A DNA stretch of 64,000 bases, from NCBI GenBank assembly GCA_016703765.1, contig JADJBL010000020.1:45631-109630 (forward strand), given 5' to 3'. The notes under the pieces are model-generated. The model did no database searches, was not told where the DNA came from, and worked only from the letters and a program-made list of their open reading frames with translations. Numbering within the stretch: the stretch's first letter is position 1; each line of letters opens with the position of its first letter. The DNA is from Saprospirales bacterium (GTDB taxonomy: Bacteria; Bacteroidota; Bacteroidia; Chitinophagales; Saprospiraceae). This document shows, in pieces, positions 26,052 through 35,576 of the stretch. A program made the translations under genes and the position numbers.

Positions 26052-28023
26052 GGGGTTTGGCGGGCCTTTTCCACAAAATACATCTGAATCTCCCCCTTGT
26101 TCTTGACCTGGATGGTTCCCCTTTTCTTGCAGTCGAACTCGTCGCGCACCAATTCGTGCACGGCCTCCGAAATATTTATTTTTCCACCCTCCGAATGCTG
26201 TTCGAGTCTCGAAGCAGTATTGACGGTATCGCCCCACACGTCGTAGGTGAATTTGTAATCGCCGATGACCCCCGCCACGACCGGACCTGATTGGATGCCG
26301 ATCCGAAGGCGCCAGGCGTGTTGGTCGGGCCGAAGCCCATCGTTGTATTTCTTCAGAAACTCCTGGAATTCCAGGGCTGCCCGCACGGCGTTTTGGGCGT
26401 GGCGCTCATCCGGATTGGGGAGCCCCGACACGCACATATAGGCGTCGCCAATCGTCTTGATCTTCTCCAGCTTGTTTTTTACGACGATGGAGTCGAAATG
26501 CTTGAAAAATTTATTCAGGTGCTCCACGAGCGATTCGGGGCTCAGCTGCTCGGAAATCCGCGTAAAGTCGACGAAGTCGGCGTACAATACAGACACGTTG
26601 TTGAAGCGCTGGGGAACGGTGGTTCCCGTTTCCTTCATCTCCTCCACGATGGTTTTCGGCAAGACGTTCAGCAGCAGTTTTTCGGACTTCTGCCTCTCCA
26701 GTTCGATGGTTTTGGTGCGTTCCACCACCTTTTCCTCCAACTCCTTGTTCACTTTTTCCTGCAGCGCCTCGTTCTCCTGCAATTGCCGGATCAGGGCATC
26801 CTTGGCCTCTTTCTTTTCAATTTCGCTCAGCCTGGACCGGTAGGCCAGCACCATGGCAAAAACAAGCGATTCCAGCACAAAACCGTAGGCGGGGGTGGCG
26901 AATTTGAAGGGATTGATCTGCGGAGTAAAGCTGGTGGCCGGATCGGACATGATCATGACGGCCGACATACCCGCCCAGGCCAGGGAGGAACCAAATACAA
27001 ACTGAAGGGAGATCCGGTCCTTCGTCTTGATCAGCGCAATGGCCAGCAGCAGCATCAGGATGAATTCGACGAGGATGGCGGGCACGTAAATGACGAGGAT
27101 CACAAAAATATCGCTGGTGATCAGATGCAACAGGCAGTAGAGGGCCACCAGAGCCGTTTTTGCGATTATATAGAGCCTCAGCCGCTTGTCCCAGCGCGGC
27201 AACAGGGTTTGTAGGGGAATGAATTTTCGCGTCAGCTGGAAATAGAAAACAGAAAAAAGCCCCGATACCGAAAAAAACAGCAGCGCATTGTACTGGGGAT
27301 TGTCTACCACGTCGCTGATCAGCGTCAGGAAGGGAAAAGAAACGGCAAATACGAACAGGCAATAGTAGAGATAAGCGCTGTCCCGCGTAAGGAAATAATA
27401 GACGAAGTGGTACAGGATCAGGATGAGGAAACAGCCGAAAATGATGCTCCAGATGATATTGGTGGTGTTGACCTTTTCGGTCCAGATCTGATGGTCCACC
27501 AGGCGCGGCTCCAGCCTGGAGTCCCTGCTCGCCTGGGCGCCCTTCGACAGGTGCTCAAAATAGGCGTAGAACGTTTTGGTCTCACCCGGTTCGAGCGCTA
27601 CCATGGCCTGGGCCAAAAGGTTTTTCCACCTCCGCTGATGACCGTGGCAACCTTTCTCGATTCGAAAGTTCCGATGGGAAAGCGGTGGTATTCCTGTGCC
27701 TCGGGGATGTAAAAATCCAGGATTTCGCTCAGTCCCAGAAAAAGCTGTACGGAAACCTGTTTGTCCTCCACATTCCGGAGGCTGAATTTCATCCAGTACC
27801 GTTGGGGAATGGCGTCGAAGTTGAGGTCTCCGGAATGGGTAAAGGCTGCGTCCAATGGAATGGCCGATTCGCGCGAATAGGCCGAATCGGTCAAAAAATA
27901 GCAGTATTCCATGTAGGGCGTCAGGGGCGTGTTTGCGGTATAGTCGAAGACCCGCTGCTGTGCCGCAGTTTGATTCCCCCAAAAGAGGATGATGAACCCC
28001 ACAAGGAAACGGAAATATTTCAT
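26048..28023 (-). CDS. Membrane class III adenylate cyclase with 7TMR-DISM sensor, one frameshift
   Basis: Start at 28023 (MKYFRFLVGFII signal peptide), overlapping the upstream stop as ATGA. A periplasmic 7TMR-DISM-type beta domain is followed by seven helices, a coiled coil (about LSEIEKKEAKDALIRQLQ) and a class III cyclase domain: LYADFVDFT (metal Asp), KIKTIGDAYM, and YDVWGDTVNTASRLE. The Lys before TIGDAYM and the Asp of YDVWG fit adenine rather than guanine selection. Near 27624 the frame shifts: GGTGGAAAAACC has five A where six would read S-G-G-G-K-N-L-L-A-Q. This is more likely a homopolymer error than a broken gene. It likely makes cAMP in response to a periplasmic or membrane signal. 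Confidence 0.88.
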
Positions 28024-28784
28024 TTTAATAGCCAATCAATTCTGGAAACCACGCTGCCGCTTTCAAACTGGCGGACGATGCGGAAAACGGCTTTGATCCA
28101 GGCTTTTTTGTGAGTTACCAGTTTTTCGCCCAGGTCAACGACTTCATTCATGTGATTTGCATTCTCTATGGCGCGGTATTTTTCATCGCACAGGGCCAGG
28201 ATGCAGGAAAAAGAAAAGGCGTCGTTGCGCATGAGTTTCATTCCAAAGGAAAGGAGCCTGTCGTCGGTCTTCCTGCCAAAAAGGAGGTAAACCTTGAGGG
28301 GCCATACAAAATCGGCCACATCGTTCTGCACGTTGTCCAGCAGGCTGAAGAGAATATAGTTCACCTTTAGAAAATCGTTCTTAAACCCGATGATTTCCTC
28401 CGGTTTTACCGAGACGTTGATGGCATTGCTCAGGTCGTAGTTGATGTGGGCATTCATGGCCAGGAACAAATGCTCGAGCACCAGGGGCTCCGGTTTTTTG
28501 GAATAATCGATGGCCACTTGCCAGTGGGCCGGCGCCGGTTCTCCACTGAAGGCGCAGTTCATCGCGTGGATGTAATAATTTACGAAGTTCACATCCATCC
28601 GCGCCAGCCGCTCGTTGTCGTCGAATTCCTTTTTTTCAATAGCGGCTTCAATACCCTTAGCCACTTTGGTATAGAGGGCGGCGAAATACCCCAGGGTGCT
28701 TTTCTCTTTTATACAGTGTTCGAGAATCTCCTGAATGCGCCCGCGCACGTCGCTCAGCTGTTCGGCCGGTTTAAAAAGAGCCAT
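28020..28784 (-). CDS. DUF5995 family protein
   Basis: A 254-residue, mostly helical soluble protein matching the DUF5995 pattern, notably VLEHLFLAMNAHINYDLSNA in the middle and MDVNFVNYYIHAMN before it. Its function is unknown; the conserved His/Asn/Asp residues could bind a metal or a lipid-like ligand. It starts within a couple of bases of the stop of the seven-helix protein and overlaps the cyclase start by 4 bases (ATGA), so translation of the three is probably coupled. There is no signal peptide, so it is cytosolic. Confidence 0.75.
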   Translation of the reverse strand: MALFKPAEQLSDVRGRIQEILEHCIKEKSTLGYFAALYTKVAKGIEAAIEKKEFDDNERLARMDVNFVNYYIHAMNCAFSGEPAPAHWQVAIDYSKKPEPLVLEHLFLAMNAHINYDLSNAINVSVKPEEIIGFKNDFLKVNYILFSLLDNVQNDVADFVWPLKVYLLFGRKTDDRLLSFGMKLMRNDAFSFSCILALCDEKYRAIENANHMNEVVDLGEKLVTHKKAWIKAVFRIVRQFESGSVVSRIDWLLK

Positions 28785-28785
28785 G

Positions 28786-29487
28786 TCAGTTGTTTAAATA
28801 ATTCAGTACCAGTTTTCCGCTTTTCCGCCGGTAATAGACCCAGATATAAATGATGTCGAACAACACGCTGATCCAGGTGATGATATAGGCGAATGGCTTG
28901 TCGGGAAACTCGTTCATCATGAAGAGGGCGACCGGGATGTCGGCGAGCAATTTAAACCATCCCAGGCGCACGGACATGAGGTTGAGGTCCTTGATGTGAA
29001 ACAGCTGGTTGACCCAAAAAACCGCGATCACGGCATTGAGGATGTTGCCGCTCGTTCCGCCGCCGTCGGTATCCATTCCCTGCATCTTGAACGCGACCCA
29101 AATCATGAGCCAGACTAATATTCCGAAGATGGAGAGGATTCTAAGGTTTTTTGCATAAAACGGCACCTTCTGGTGCAAGGCCCCGTATCGCCAAATCGCA
29201 TAGAAAATGGCCAGATCGGTCAGAAAGGCAGAGCCTACACCGAACATGACCCAAAACTCGTATTTGGATTGAAAGATAAAGCCCCACAAAAATTCCCAGA
29301 CCAGGTTTCCGCAGGCCAAAACGAGGGGCATCTGAATGAATTTGGTTTTCAAGCCCCTGACCGCGAGGTAAATGTAGAGAAAGGCCCAGATAACCATGCC
29401 GGCTGTGAGCATGATGATCTGAAACAGGGAGTAACCCCCCATGCCGTGGGCCATCTGGTTGGCGTGGTATATCAGGTGTGAATCCAT
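28786..29487 (-). CDS. Seven-helix membrane protein resembling transmembrane terpene cyclases
   Basis: A 233-residue protein with seven predicted membrane helices. Two features recall the Pyr4-type transmembrane terpene cyclases of fungal meroterpenoid pathways: an acidic residue in GNLVWEFLWGF (E65) and an Asp in the last helix (D211 in WISVLFDIIYIWVYY), matching in position the Glu and Asp assigned as catalytic in Pyr4, plus similar length and topology. It is followed after 1-2 bases by the DUF5995 gene and preceded by an MpaB-like oxygenase, another family known from meroterpenoid metabolism. The relationship is inferred from motif placement. It could instead be an unrelated sensor. Confidence 0.5.
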   Translation of the reverse strand: MDSHLIYHANQMAHGMGGYSLFQIIMLTAGMVIWAFLYIYLAVRGLKTKFIQMPLVLACGNLVWEFLWGFIFQSKYEFWVMFGVGSAFLTDLAIFYAIWRYGALHQKVPFYAKNLRILSIFGILVWLMIWVAFKMQGMDTDGGGTSGNILNAVIAVFWVNQLFHIKDLNLMSVRLGWFKLLADIPVALFMMNEFPDKPFAYIITWISVLFDIIYIWVYYRRKSGKLVLNYLNN

Positions 29488-29499
29488 TTCTTCCTTTTT

Positions 29500-30617
29500 T
29501 TATGATTTTAAGGACTCGGGTAAATAAAAAAACCGTTCGTTTTTCATAGCTATTTTGGACAAGCCGCCGATCAACATCCTGTTCATCAGCCGGATCAGGA
29601 ATTTGAAGACAATAGACCGCTTCTCCAACTTCTGATCAATCGCGAGGGTGGACCGCAACAGCTTGGGCATAAACCAGTCCCAAAACCGGTGCTTGTCCTC
29701 AAACCCCATGGCCTCGCGGTGCTGCGGGTCGTTCAAATGCTTGAATACGGAATAGGAAAAGGGGTATAAAAGCTGATGGGGCAGCAATCCGGACATAAAA
29801 TCCACACAGGAACGCGAGAGGAGCAGGCCGGGTTTCGACTTCCGCGCCTGGGAGGCCAGTATCCTTGCGCTCATTTCGTCGCAGGCTTCGTAATCGCGGG
29901 GCAGGAGTTGTTCCTCGATGCCGAGCAGGAACCCGGTCGTAAACCACAAATGGCACCAGCCCTCCCTTTCTTCCCGGAAAGGTTAATGCCGATCCTGGCA
30001 AGAGCTTTGACCACCTCCAGCCCAAAACCGCTCATGGTGATCAGCTGGTCCTCCTGGTTGATCGGATCGCCGAATTCGCGCGGCCACAGCATGTTTTGGT
30101 GGATAAAGTGCCGGATGGCGGCATGGATCAGGCGGATCTTGCGAATGGTGATAATGCCCTTGCCTCCGGGTTGGAGGATATCGTTGTCGCAGACGTTGAT
30201 CACGAATTGAAGGGTCTCCAACAGGCGCCGGGTATAGTTTGGATTGCGGGGAACATCGATCAGCCGGGCCGTGGCCTCCAAAACATGGGCCCCGTTTTCG
30301 CAGATATAGCACATCGGAAGCGAGCGGCACAGGAGGGAAAGGATGACCTCCCGCCCATAATCGGCGAATACTTGCCGTCCTTTGCGGATTTTATCCGGGT
30401 CGATCCAGTCCGGCAGCGGACCTGGCTCTTCCATGAAATCCCTGAAAAATCCGGGGATTTCGTCGTGATATCTGTATTCGAGGATTTTCCGGAACAGTTC
30501 GTTCGCCCGCTCGATGCCGTAATGCTCGAAGAGCCTGTCCGCGACAGCCTCCGCAGAGGGGTCGGTGACATGCCGGAATCCATCCAGTTGCAGGGTAGAA
30601 AGTGGGTATCCACTCAT
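29500..30617 (-). CDS. MpaB/DUF2236 family oxygenase-like protein, one frameshift
   Basis: A helical protein of about 372 residues of the MpaB/latex-clearing-protein (DUF2236) group, whose characterised members are haem- or metal-dependent oxygenases acting on isoprenoid chains. The first frame (from ATG 30617) carries the N-terminal DPDKIRKGRQVFADYG and ATARLIDVPRNPNYTRRLLET motifs and then INL. The frame then shifts near 29980 into REEREGWCHLWFTTGFLLGIEEQLLP, a typical H-x-W segment of the family. TTTCCGGG would read through as TTTCCCGGG, so one C seems missing. A perfect -7 box lies upstream at 30662. It is the first gene of the four-gene operon. Confidence 0.75.
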
Positions 30618-30661
30618 TTGTATAGGTCAGTCGCCAGTGAAAAACGCTCATTACTACTCTG

Positions 30662-30669
30662 CAAATGTA
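30662..30669 (-). promoter_or_regulatory. Candidate -7 box (TACATTTG) for the oxygenase operon
   Basis: Perfect TAnnTTTG on the minus strand, 45 bases before the oxygenase start. No clear -33 element is seen. Confidence 0.35.
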
Positions 30670-30699
30670 TGTAATAACTTGCATTTTTCGGTTGCATCC

Positions 30700-32031
30700 T
30701 TACACCTGCACCGTAAAACAACTACCCCCTCCATGTCTGAGTCCTCCAAAAATACTGCCTTTGTGCAAATGCAGGATCTGCCGGCTCAGGCTCAGCCCGA
30801 TGCCGCTGCCTTCCTTTTTGGTGGTGAAGAAGGGGATGAAGATCTGGGACAACATCTCCTCGGGTATCCCCGGGCCATTGTCCGAGATGGAGATCTCCAC
30901 TACGCCGGAAGGGTCTTTGGAAATGGAAAGTCCCAATTCCGGATCGGGAGTTTCCGCCATGGCCTCCAGCGCGTTTTTGATCAGGTTGATGAAGACTTGC
31001 TCCATGAGGCCGGGGTCGATGAGCACGCCAACCGGGTTGCTCGGGTATTGTTTGACAACCCGGACCTTCTTTTCCCGGATCTCTCCGGAAAACAGCAGGA
31101 GCACGCGCTCCAGCAGCTCCGCCGGATCGGTTTGCCGGAAAACAGGAGTGGGTAATTTGGTCAACTGCCGGTAGGTCTCCGTAAAATGCATCAACCCGCT
31201 GCTCCTGCGCTGAATGGCCTCGATGGATTGACGGAGGTCTTCCATCGCCTTGGGGTCACTGATGTCGGAAGTCCTGATCATCTCACCCGCCATATCGGCC
31301 AGGGATACGACCGGTGCGATGGAATTCAATATCTCGTGGGTGAGGATGCGGATGAGTTTTTGCCAGGACTCCAGTTCCTGCCTTTCCAGTTCGACATGGA
31401 TATTTTGAAGGGCATACAATTGCAGGGTCTCGTTCTGGATCTTCAAAACCGTTTTTCCGACCGACAATTGGAGTATCTGGTTGTTGACGATCAGCTTGGC
31501 CAGCTTCTTTTCGCCGGGCTCAATGTCCCGCAGCGCCTCGTATAGCGAGCTGTTGTATTTTTTAACCGACTCCAAACCCGGGAAGTAGGATTTGTGCAAC
31601 AGCTGCTGGATTCCCCGGTTCATGAGGATGGTCTTGCCCCCTTCGTCGAAACAGATCAGCCCCGTATCTGCATTTTCCACCACGGCATGCAGGAAATGGT
31701 ACTGAGCCTCCTTTGCCTGCCGGATGCTCCTGAACTTTCCCGTGATCAGGTTGAAGGCCGAAGAAAGCTCGCGCTGCGAAGGTTCGCCCGTTTTGCTGGA
31801 ATAGTGCGCCTCGTAATCGTCGTATTTGATATTGAGCAAAAAACCCGCGAGCTTTTTGTTGGTCGCATGGACCAGGGAGAACAGGCTTGCCAAAAGGAGC
31901 GCCAGCGCCAGGGTAAAAACGATGGCTATCGCGATATTGGCGTTTTCCTGCCACGTAAAAACGCCGGCCAAGGCCACGCCGATGATCGCCAGCAGGTGGA
32001 GGAGGGTGTAGATCTTGAATTTGGTCAACAT
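30700..32031 (-). CDS. NtrY-like membrane sensor histidine kinase
   Basis: A 443-residue kinase with two N-terminal membrane helices (about 8-25 and 32-54), a HAMP/PAS-like region with LHAVVENADTGLICFDEGGKTILMN, and a HisKA segment with phospho-acceptor H232 in ILTHEILNSIAPVVSL. The HATPase motifs are N box NLIKNALEA, G1 DNGPGIPEE and G2 GSGIGLSLS. The ILTHEIxNS H box is typical of NtrY-type kinases. It starts 9 bases after the stop of the response regulator, so the two form an operon and a cognate pair. The signal is unknown, but the divergent export operon suggests envelope stress or a toxic compound. Confidence 0.92.
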   Translation of the reverse strand: MLTKFKIYTLLHLLAIIGVALAGVFTWQENANIAIAIVFTLALALLLASLFSLVHATNKKLAGFLLNIKYDDYEAHYSSKTGEPSQRELSSAFNLITGKFRSIRQAKEAQYHFLHAVVENADTGLICFDEGGKTILMNRGIQQLLHKSYFPGLESVKKYNSSLYEALRDIEPGEKKLAKLIVNNQILQLSVGKTVLKIQNETLQLYALQNIHVELERQELESWQKLIRILTHEILNSIAPVVSLADMAGEMIRTSDISDPKAMEDLRQSIEAIQRRSSGLMHFTETYRQLTKLPTPVFRQTDPAELLERVLLLFSGEIREKKVRVVKQYPSNPVGVLIDPGLMEQVFINLIKNALEAMAETPDPELGLSISKDPSGVVEISISDNGPGIPEEMLSQIFIPFFTTKKEGSGIGLSLSRQILHLHKGSIFGGLRHGGGSCFTVQV

Positions 32032-32040
32032 GCCGGGCGC

Positions 32041-33426
32041 TTAATTGAATTCGTGAAGATCGTGCTTTTCGAGCCTCCGGTAGAGGGCCGCCCTCGTCAG
32101 ACCGAGCTCCCGGGCGGCTTTGGAGATGTTGCCATGGTGTTTGCCCAGGGCTGCGAGGATAAATTTCTTTTCGTTTTCCATCAGGTTGAGGGTATTTCCC
32201 TGGCCGGAGCCGGACAGTAATATTTCGGAAAGGTGAAAGTCGGCCGCCTTGATGGTGTTTCCCTCCGTGAGAATGACGGCCCGTTCTATCATGTGCTGGA
32301 GTTCCCGCACGTTCCCCGGCCAGGCGTAGCCGCGCAGGTTGGCGCGGGCTGCGGGGTCCAGATTGAGGTGCTCTTTCCGGTATTTTTTGCCGTAAAGGCT
32401 CAGAAAATGGTCCGTCAGCAGGTCGATGTCCCCGCCGCGTTCGCGCAGGGGCGGAATGGAAATTTCCACGGTGTTGATCCGGTAGAGCAGGTCTTCCCGG
32501 AACCGGCCCTGCGACACCATTTCTTTAATGGGTTGATTGGTGGCGCAAATGACCCTGGCATCCACCTGGAGGCTTCGATCGCTTCCCACCGGCGTAATGT
32601 GGAGGGTCTGAAGGGCCTGCAGCAACTTCGGTTGCAGGCCGAGGGGAATATTGCCGATTTCGTCCAGGAAAAGTGTTCCCTTTTGGGCCAACTGAAAGCG
32701 CCCAAGCCGGTCTTCCACCGCGCCGGTGAAGGCCCCTTTTCGATGGCCGAACAGCTCGCTTTCAAAAAGCGAATCGGGGATAGCGCCCAAATCCACCGGG
32801 ATAAACCCCGCTCCCGAACGGGGTGAGCTGCGGTGGATGGCCCTGGCCACCACTTCTTTCCCCACCCCGTTCTCGCCGAGCAGGAGGATGTTCGCGTCGG
32901 TGGCGGCGACTTTCTCCACCGTTCGGAGCACGGAGCGCATGGCCTCGGATTGCCCGACCACCTCGGCGAAGGGCAGGTCGAGGGCCTGGCTCATGACCGT
33001 TTCGCGCGACCTGGCTTCGGAGAGTTTTTGCTGGGTTTGGGAGAGGGCGAAAACGGCGTGAATAGTAGCCAGGAGCTTTTCATTTCTCCAGGGTTTTTCG
33101 ATAAAATCGGCAGCGCCCGCTTTGATGGCCTCCACGGCCCGGCTGACATCGCTGTAGGCCGTCATCATGATAACCTGTTTGCCGGGCTCCAGTTCCTTGA
33201 TCTTCCCGAGCCAGGACAAACCCTCTTTTCCGTCCGATCGACCCTTGCTGAAATTCATATCCAGCAGCACCACCTCGGGCTCGTATTGGCGGAGCAGTCT
33301 GGGAATATGGTAGGGATTGGTCTCCGTAAAAACGGACTTGTAATGGGGCCGCAGCAACATGCTCAGCGCGAGGTTGATGTCTTCGTCGTCGTCGACGATC
33401 AGTATGGCGCCCTGGTTATTTTTCAT
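32041..33426 (-). CDS. Sigma-54-dependent NtrC-family response regulator
   Basis: A 461-residue regulator starting at ATG 33426; the frame is open a little further, but the receiver begins right after this Met (ILIVDDDEDIN). The receiver domain carries phospho-acceptor D56 (VVLLDMNFS). The sigma-54 activator AAA+ domain has Walker A GENGVGKE and the sigma-54-contacting loop GAFTGA. The C-terminal Fis-type HTH is AARELGLTRAALYRRLEKH. It should activate a -24/-12 promoter, and one is visible upstream of the divergent HlyD gene. A palindrome lies 7 bases upstream of its own start, suggesting autoregulation. Confidence 0.95.
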   Translation of the reverse strand: MKNNQGAILIVDDDEDINLALSMLLRPHYKSVFTETNPYHIPRLLRQYEPEVVLLDMNFSKGRSDGKEGLSWLGKIKELEPGKQVIMMTAYSDVSRAVEAIKAGAADFIEKPWRNEKLLATIHAVFALSQTQQKLSEARSRETVMSQALDLPFAEVVGQSEAMRSVLRTVEKVAATDANILLLGENGVGKEVVARAIHRSSPRSGAGFIPVDLGAIPDSLFESELFGHRKGAFTGAVEDRLGRFQLAQKGTLFLDEIGNIPLGLQPKLLQALQTLHITPVGSDRSLQVDARVICATNQPIKEMVSQGRFREDLLYRINTVEISIPPLRERGGDIDLLTDHFLSLYGKKYRKEHLNLDPAARANLRGYAWPGNVRELQHMIERAVILTEGNTIKAADFHLSEILLSGSGQGNTLNLMENEKKFILAALGKHHGNISKAARELGLTRAALYRRLEKHDLHEFN

Positions 33427-33432
33427 AAAAAA

Positions 33433-33452
33433 TGAGTGTCCGAAAATGGACA
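33433..33452. promoter_or_regulatory. Activator palindrome 1, probable NtrC-type enhancer site
   Basis: AGTGTCC-N6-GGACACT, perfect 7-bp arms. It has the same half-site (TGTCC) as the palindrome at 33494-33515. The centres lie about 62 bp apart, close to six helical turns, as expected for paired activator sites. Confidence 0.6.
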
Positions 33453-33493
33453 CTTTATCCCTCTTTTAGTTGCAATGATACAAAAACGGCCAC

Positions 33494-33515
33494 AACTGTC
33501 CGATTTCGAACAGTT
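33494..33515. promoter_or_regulatory. Activator palindrome 2, probable NtrC-type enhancer site
   Basis: AACTGTCCGA-TT-TCGAACAGTT, ten-base arms with one mismatch, centred about 65 bp upstream of the -24 element. Together with palindrome 1 it forms a plausible upstream activating sequence for the adjacent regulator. Confidence 0.6.
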
Positions 33516-33566
33516 ATGGTTCGTAATTTTTTTCATAAAAAACTGTATTTTAACAACTTACGTTTT

Positions 33567-33583
33567 TTGGCATATTGATTGGA
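33567..33583 (+). promoter_or_regulatory. Sigma-54-like promoter of the export operon
   Basis: TTGGCATATTGATTGGA matches the -24/-12 pattern TTGGCAC-N5-TTGCA, with GG at 33569-33570 and G at the -12 position 33581; GC is replaced by GG at -12. The inferred transcription start is near 33594, 19 bases before the ATG. Confidence 0.55.
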
Positions 33584-33612
33584 CAAAATCGGGGAGAATT
33601 GATTCGCTGGAA

Positions 33613-34861
33613 ATGGATAAAAAGATCGCACAAAAGACCTGGACCTGGCAACGGATCGCCCTTGCGACTGCCGGTGTTGTCGTCGTCTTGTTATTCGGGC
33701 GCTGGGTGTGGAAGGACGCCGGCTCCTCCAGGCTGAGGGTCGATACCGAACGCCTGCTTCTGGATACGGTTCATCGAGGGGTTTTTCAGGAGTTTATTCC
33801 CGTAGCCGGCATAGTGCTGCCTTTGCGCAGCGTGGTCATCGCCGCGAGCGAAGGCGGGAAGGTGGAGGAAAAATTCGCGGAAGACGGCGCCATGCTGAGC
33901 GCCGGACAGCCCATTCTCCGTCTCAGCAACCCCGATCTGCAACTCAACTACCTCAACCAGGAGGCCGATATCGTGAACCAGATCCACCAAATCCAAAACA
34001 TGGGCCTGTTGCGCGACCAGCAAAGCCTCAATCTCCGGGAAACCATGCTCGACGTGGAATACCGGATCGAGCTTCTGGGGAAACGACTGGAGCGCAACCG
34101 AATATTGGCATCCACCGGCGCCCTTTCCCGCGTCGAACTGGAAGAGCTCGAAGCCGAGCACAACAGCCTCCTGCGCCGAAAAACCCTGTTGGCGAAAACG
34201 ATCGAAAAAGACAGCCTGTCCACCCGGATCCAGGACGAGCAGATGAAAAATTCGCTGAACCTGATGCGCCGCAACCTGGAGATCGCCCGGCAAAACCTCG
34301 ACAACCTGAGCGTCAAGGCGCCCATCGCCGGCCAGTTGTCCGGGCTGGCGGCCGAGCTGGGCGAGTCGGTCAGCCGGGGCCTTCAGATCGCCCAGATCGA
34401 CGACCTGAGCAACTTCAAGATCCGCGTCCGCATCGATGAATTCTATATCTCCCGCATCTTCCCGGACCAGGAGGGGACCATCGGGTACGACGGCGTGGAA
34501 TACCGGCTTAAGATCAAAAAGATATTCCCCAGGTCGCCGGCGGCGCTTTCGAAGCGGACATGTTCTTCGTCGCGGATTTTCCCGCTACGATCAAACGCGG
34601 CCAGACCCTTTCGGTGAAGCTCGAGCTGAGCGCCAGGGAAGAAGCCACTCTGCTGGCCCGCGGAGGTTTTTACCAGATAAGCGGCGGCAACTGGGTCTAT
34701 GTGATCGATCCGGCCACCGGCCGAGCCATCAAAAGGGATATCCGCCTGGGGAGGCAAAACCCCAATTTTACGAAGTGCTCGAAGGCCTGCAGGCGGGCGA
34801 TGTGGTCCTGACATCCAGCTACGAAGCCTTTGGAGAAAAAGAGGAATTAATCTTACAATAG
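33613..34861 (+). CDS. HlyD/RND-type periplasmic adaptor, two frameshifts
   Basis: Start at ATG 33613 (MDKKIAQKTWTW, one N-terminal TM helix about 16-34). The protein has the membrane-fusion-protein order: beta-barrel/lipoyl strand (VIAASEGGKVEEKFAEDG), a long coiled-coil hairpin (about 110-215), the second lipoyl half (LSVKAPIAGQLSGLAAELGESV) and a C-terminal barrel. The frame breaks near 34530 (TTCCCCAGG has four C; five would read K-I-F-P-Q-V-A-G-G-A-F) and near 34768 (AATTTTACG has four T; five would read N-P-N-F-Y-E-V-L-E-G). With both repaired the length (about 416) is normal. It links the MacB-like ABC pump to an outer-membrane channel not found here. Confidence 0.85.
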
Positions 34862-34867
34862 TCAACC

Positions 34868-35557
34868 ATGATTATCAAAACCAATAAACTGGTCAGGATC
34901 TACCGCACGGACGAAGTAGAAACCACGGCGCTTAATCAGGTGGATCTGGAAATTGCAGAAGGCGAATTCATCGCGGTGATGGGTCCATCGGGCTGCGGGA
35001 AATCTACCCTCCTGAACGTGCTGGGCATGATCGACAGCCCGACGGGAGGGGAGTATTTTTTCAACGGCGAGGAGATCGGCAAACTCCCGGAGCGGAAAAG
35101 GTCTGACATCCGGAAGCACAACCTGGGGTTCGTTTTTCAGAGCTTCAACCTGATCGACGAACTGACCGTGTTCGAGAATATCGAACTGCCCATGCTCTAC
35201 ACCGGCATCCCGGCCGACCAACGCAAGAAACGGGTCGAGGAGCTGATGGAAGGCATGAACATCATGCACCGCCGAAACCACTTCCCACAACAGCTCTCCG
35301 GCGGCCAACAGCAAAGGGTGGCCGTGGCCCGTGCCGTGGTAAACAAACCCAGGCTCATCCTCGCCGACGAACCCACGGGCAACCTGGACAGCGCCAACGG
35401 GGACGAGGTCATGAAGATCCTCTCCGAGCTCAATGCCGCGGGCACGACCATTCTGATGGTCACCCACTCCCAGTTTTGCGCGGAGTTCAGCAACCGGATC
35501 ATCCGCATGCTGGACGGCCAGGTCGTGACGGAAAACGTCGTGCGGCAATATTTATAA
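34868..35557 (+). CDS. MacB/LolD-type ABC transporter ATP-binding protein
   Basis: A 229-residue ATPase with Walker A GPSGCGKST (about 39-47), Q loop NLGFVFQSFNLID, signature LSGGQQQR, Walker B RLILADEP and the H loop MVTHS. The NLIDELTVFENIELPMLYTG segment is typical of the MacB/LolD/FtsE clade of mechanotransmission ABC systems. It starts 6 bases after the adaptor stop and 19 bases before the permease gene, so all three form one operon driven by the sigma-54-like promoter. Confidence 0.95.
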   Translation: MIIKTNKLVRIYRTDEVETTALNQVDLEIAEGEFIAVMGPSGCGKSTLLNVLGMIDSPTGGEYFFNGEEIGKLPERKRSDIRKHNLGFVFQSFNLIDELTVFENIELPMLYTGIPADQRKKRVEELMEGMNIMHRRNHFPQQLSGGQQQRVAVARAVVNKPRLILADEPTGNLDSANGDEVMKILSELNAAGTTILMVTHSQFCAEFSNRIIRMLDGQVVTENVVRQYL

Positions 35558-35576
35558 AAAAAAAGAGCTCCTATTT

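Noticed and set aside
27615..27635. Programmed -1 frameshift in the cyclase gene
   Set aside because: The slippery run has only five A and the neighbouring genes show the same kind of one-base homopolymer loss, so a sequencing error is simpler.
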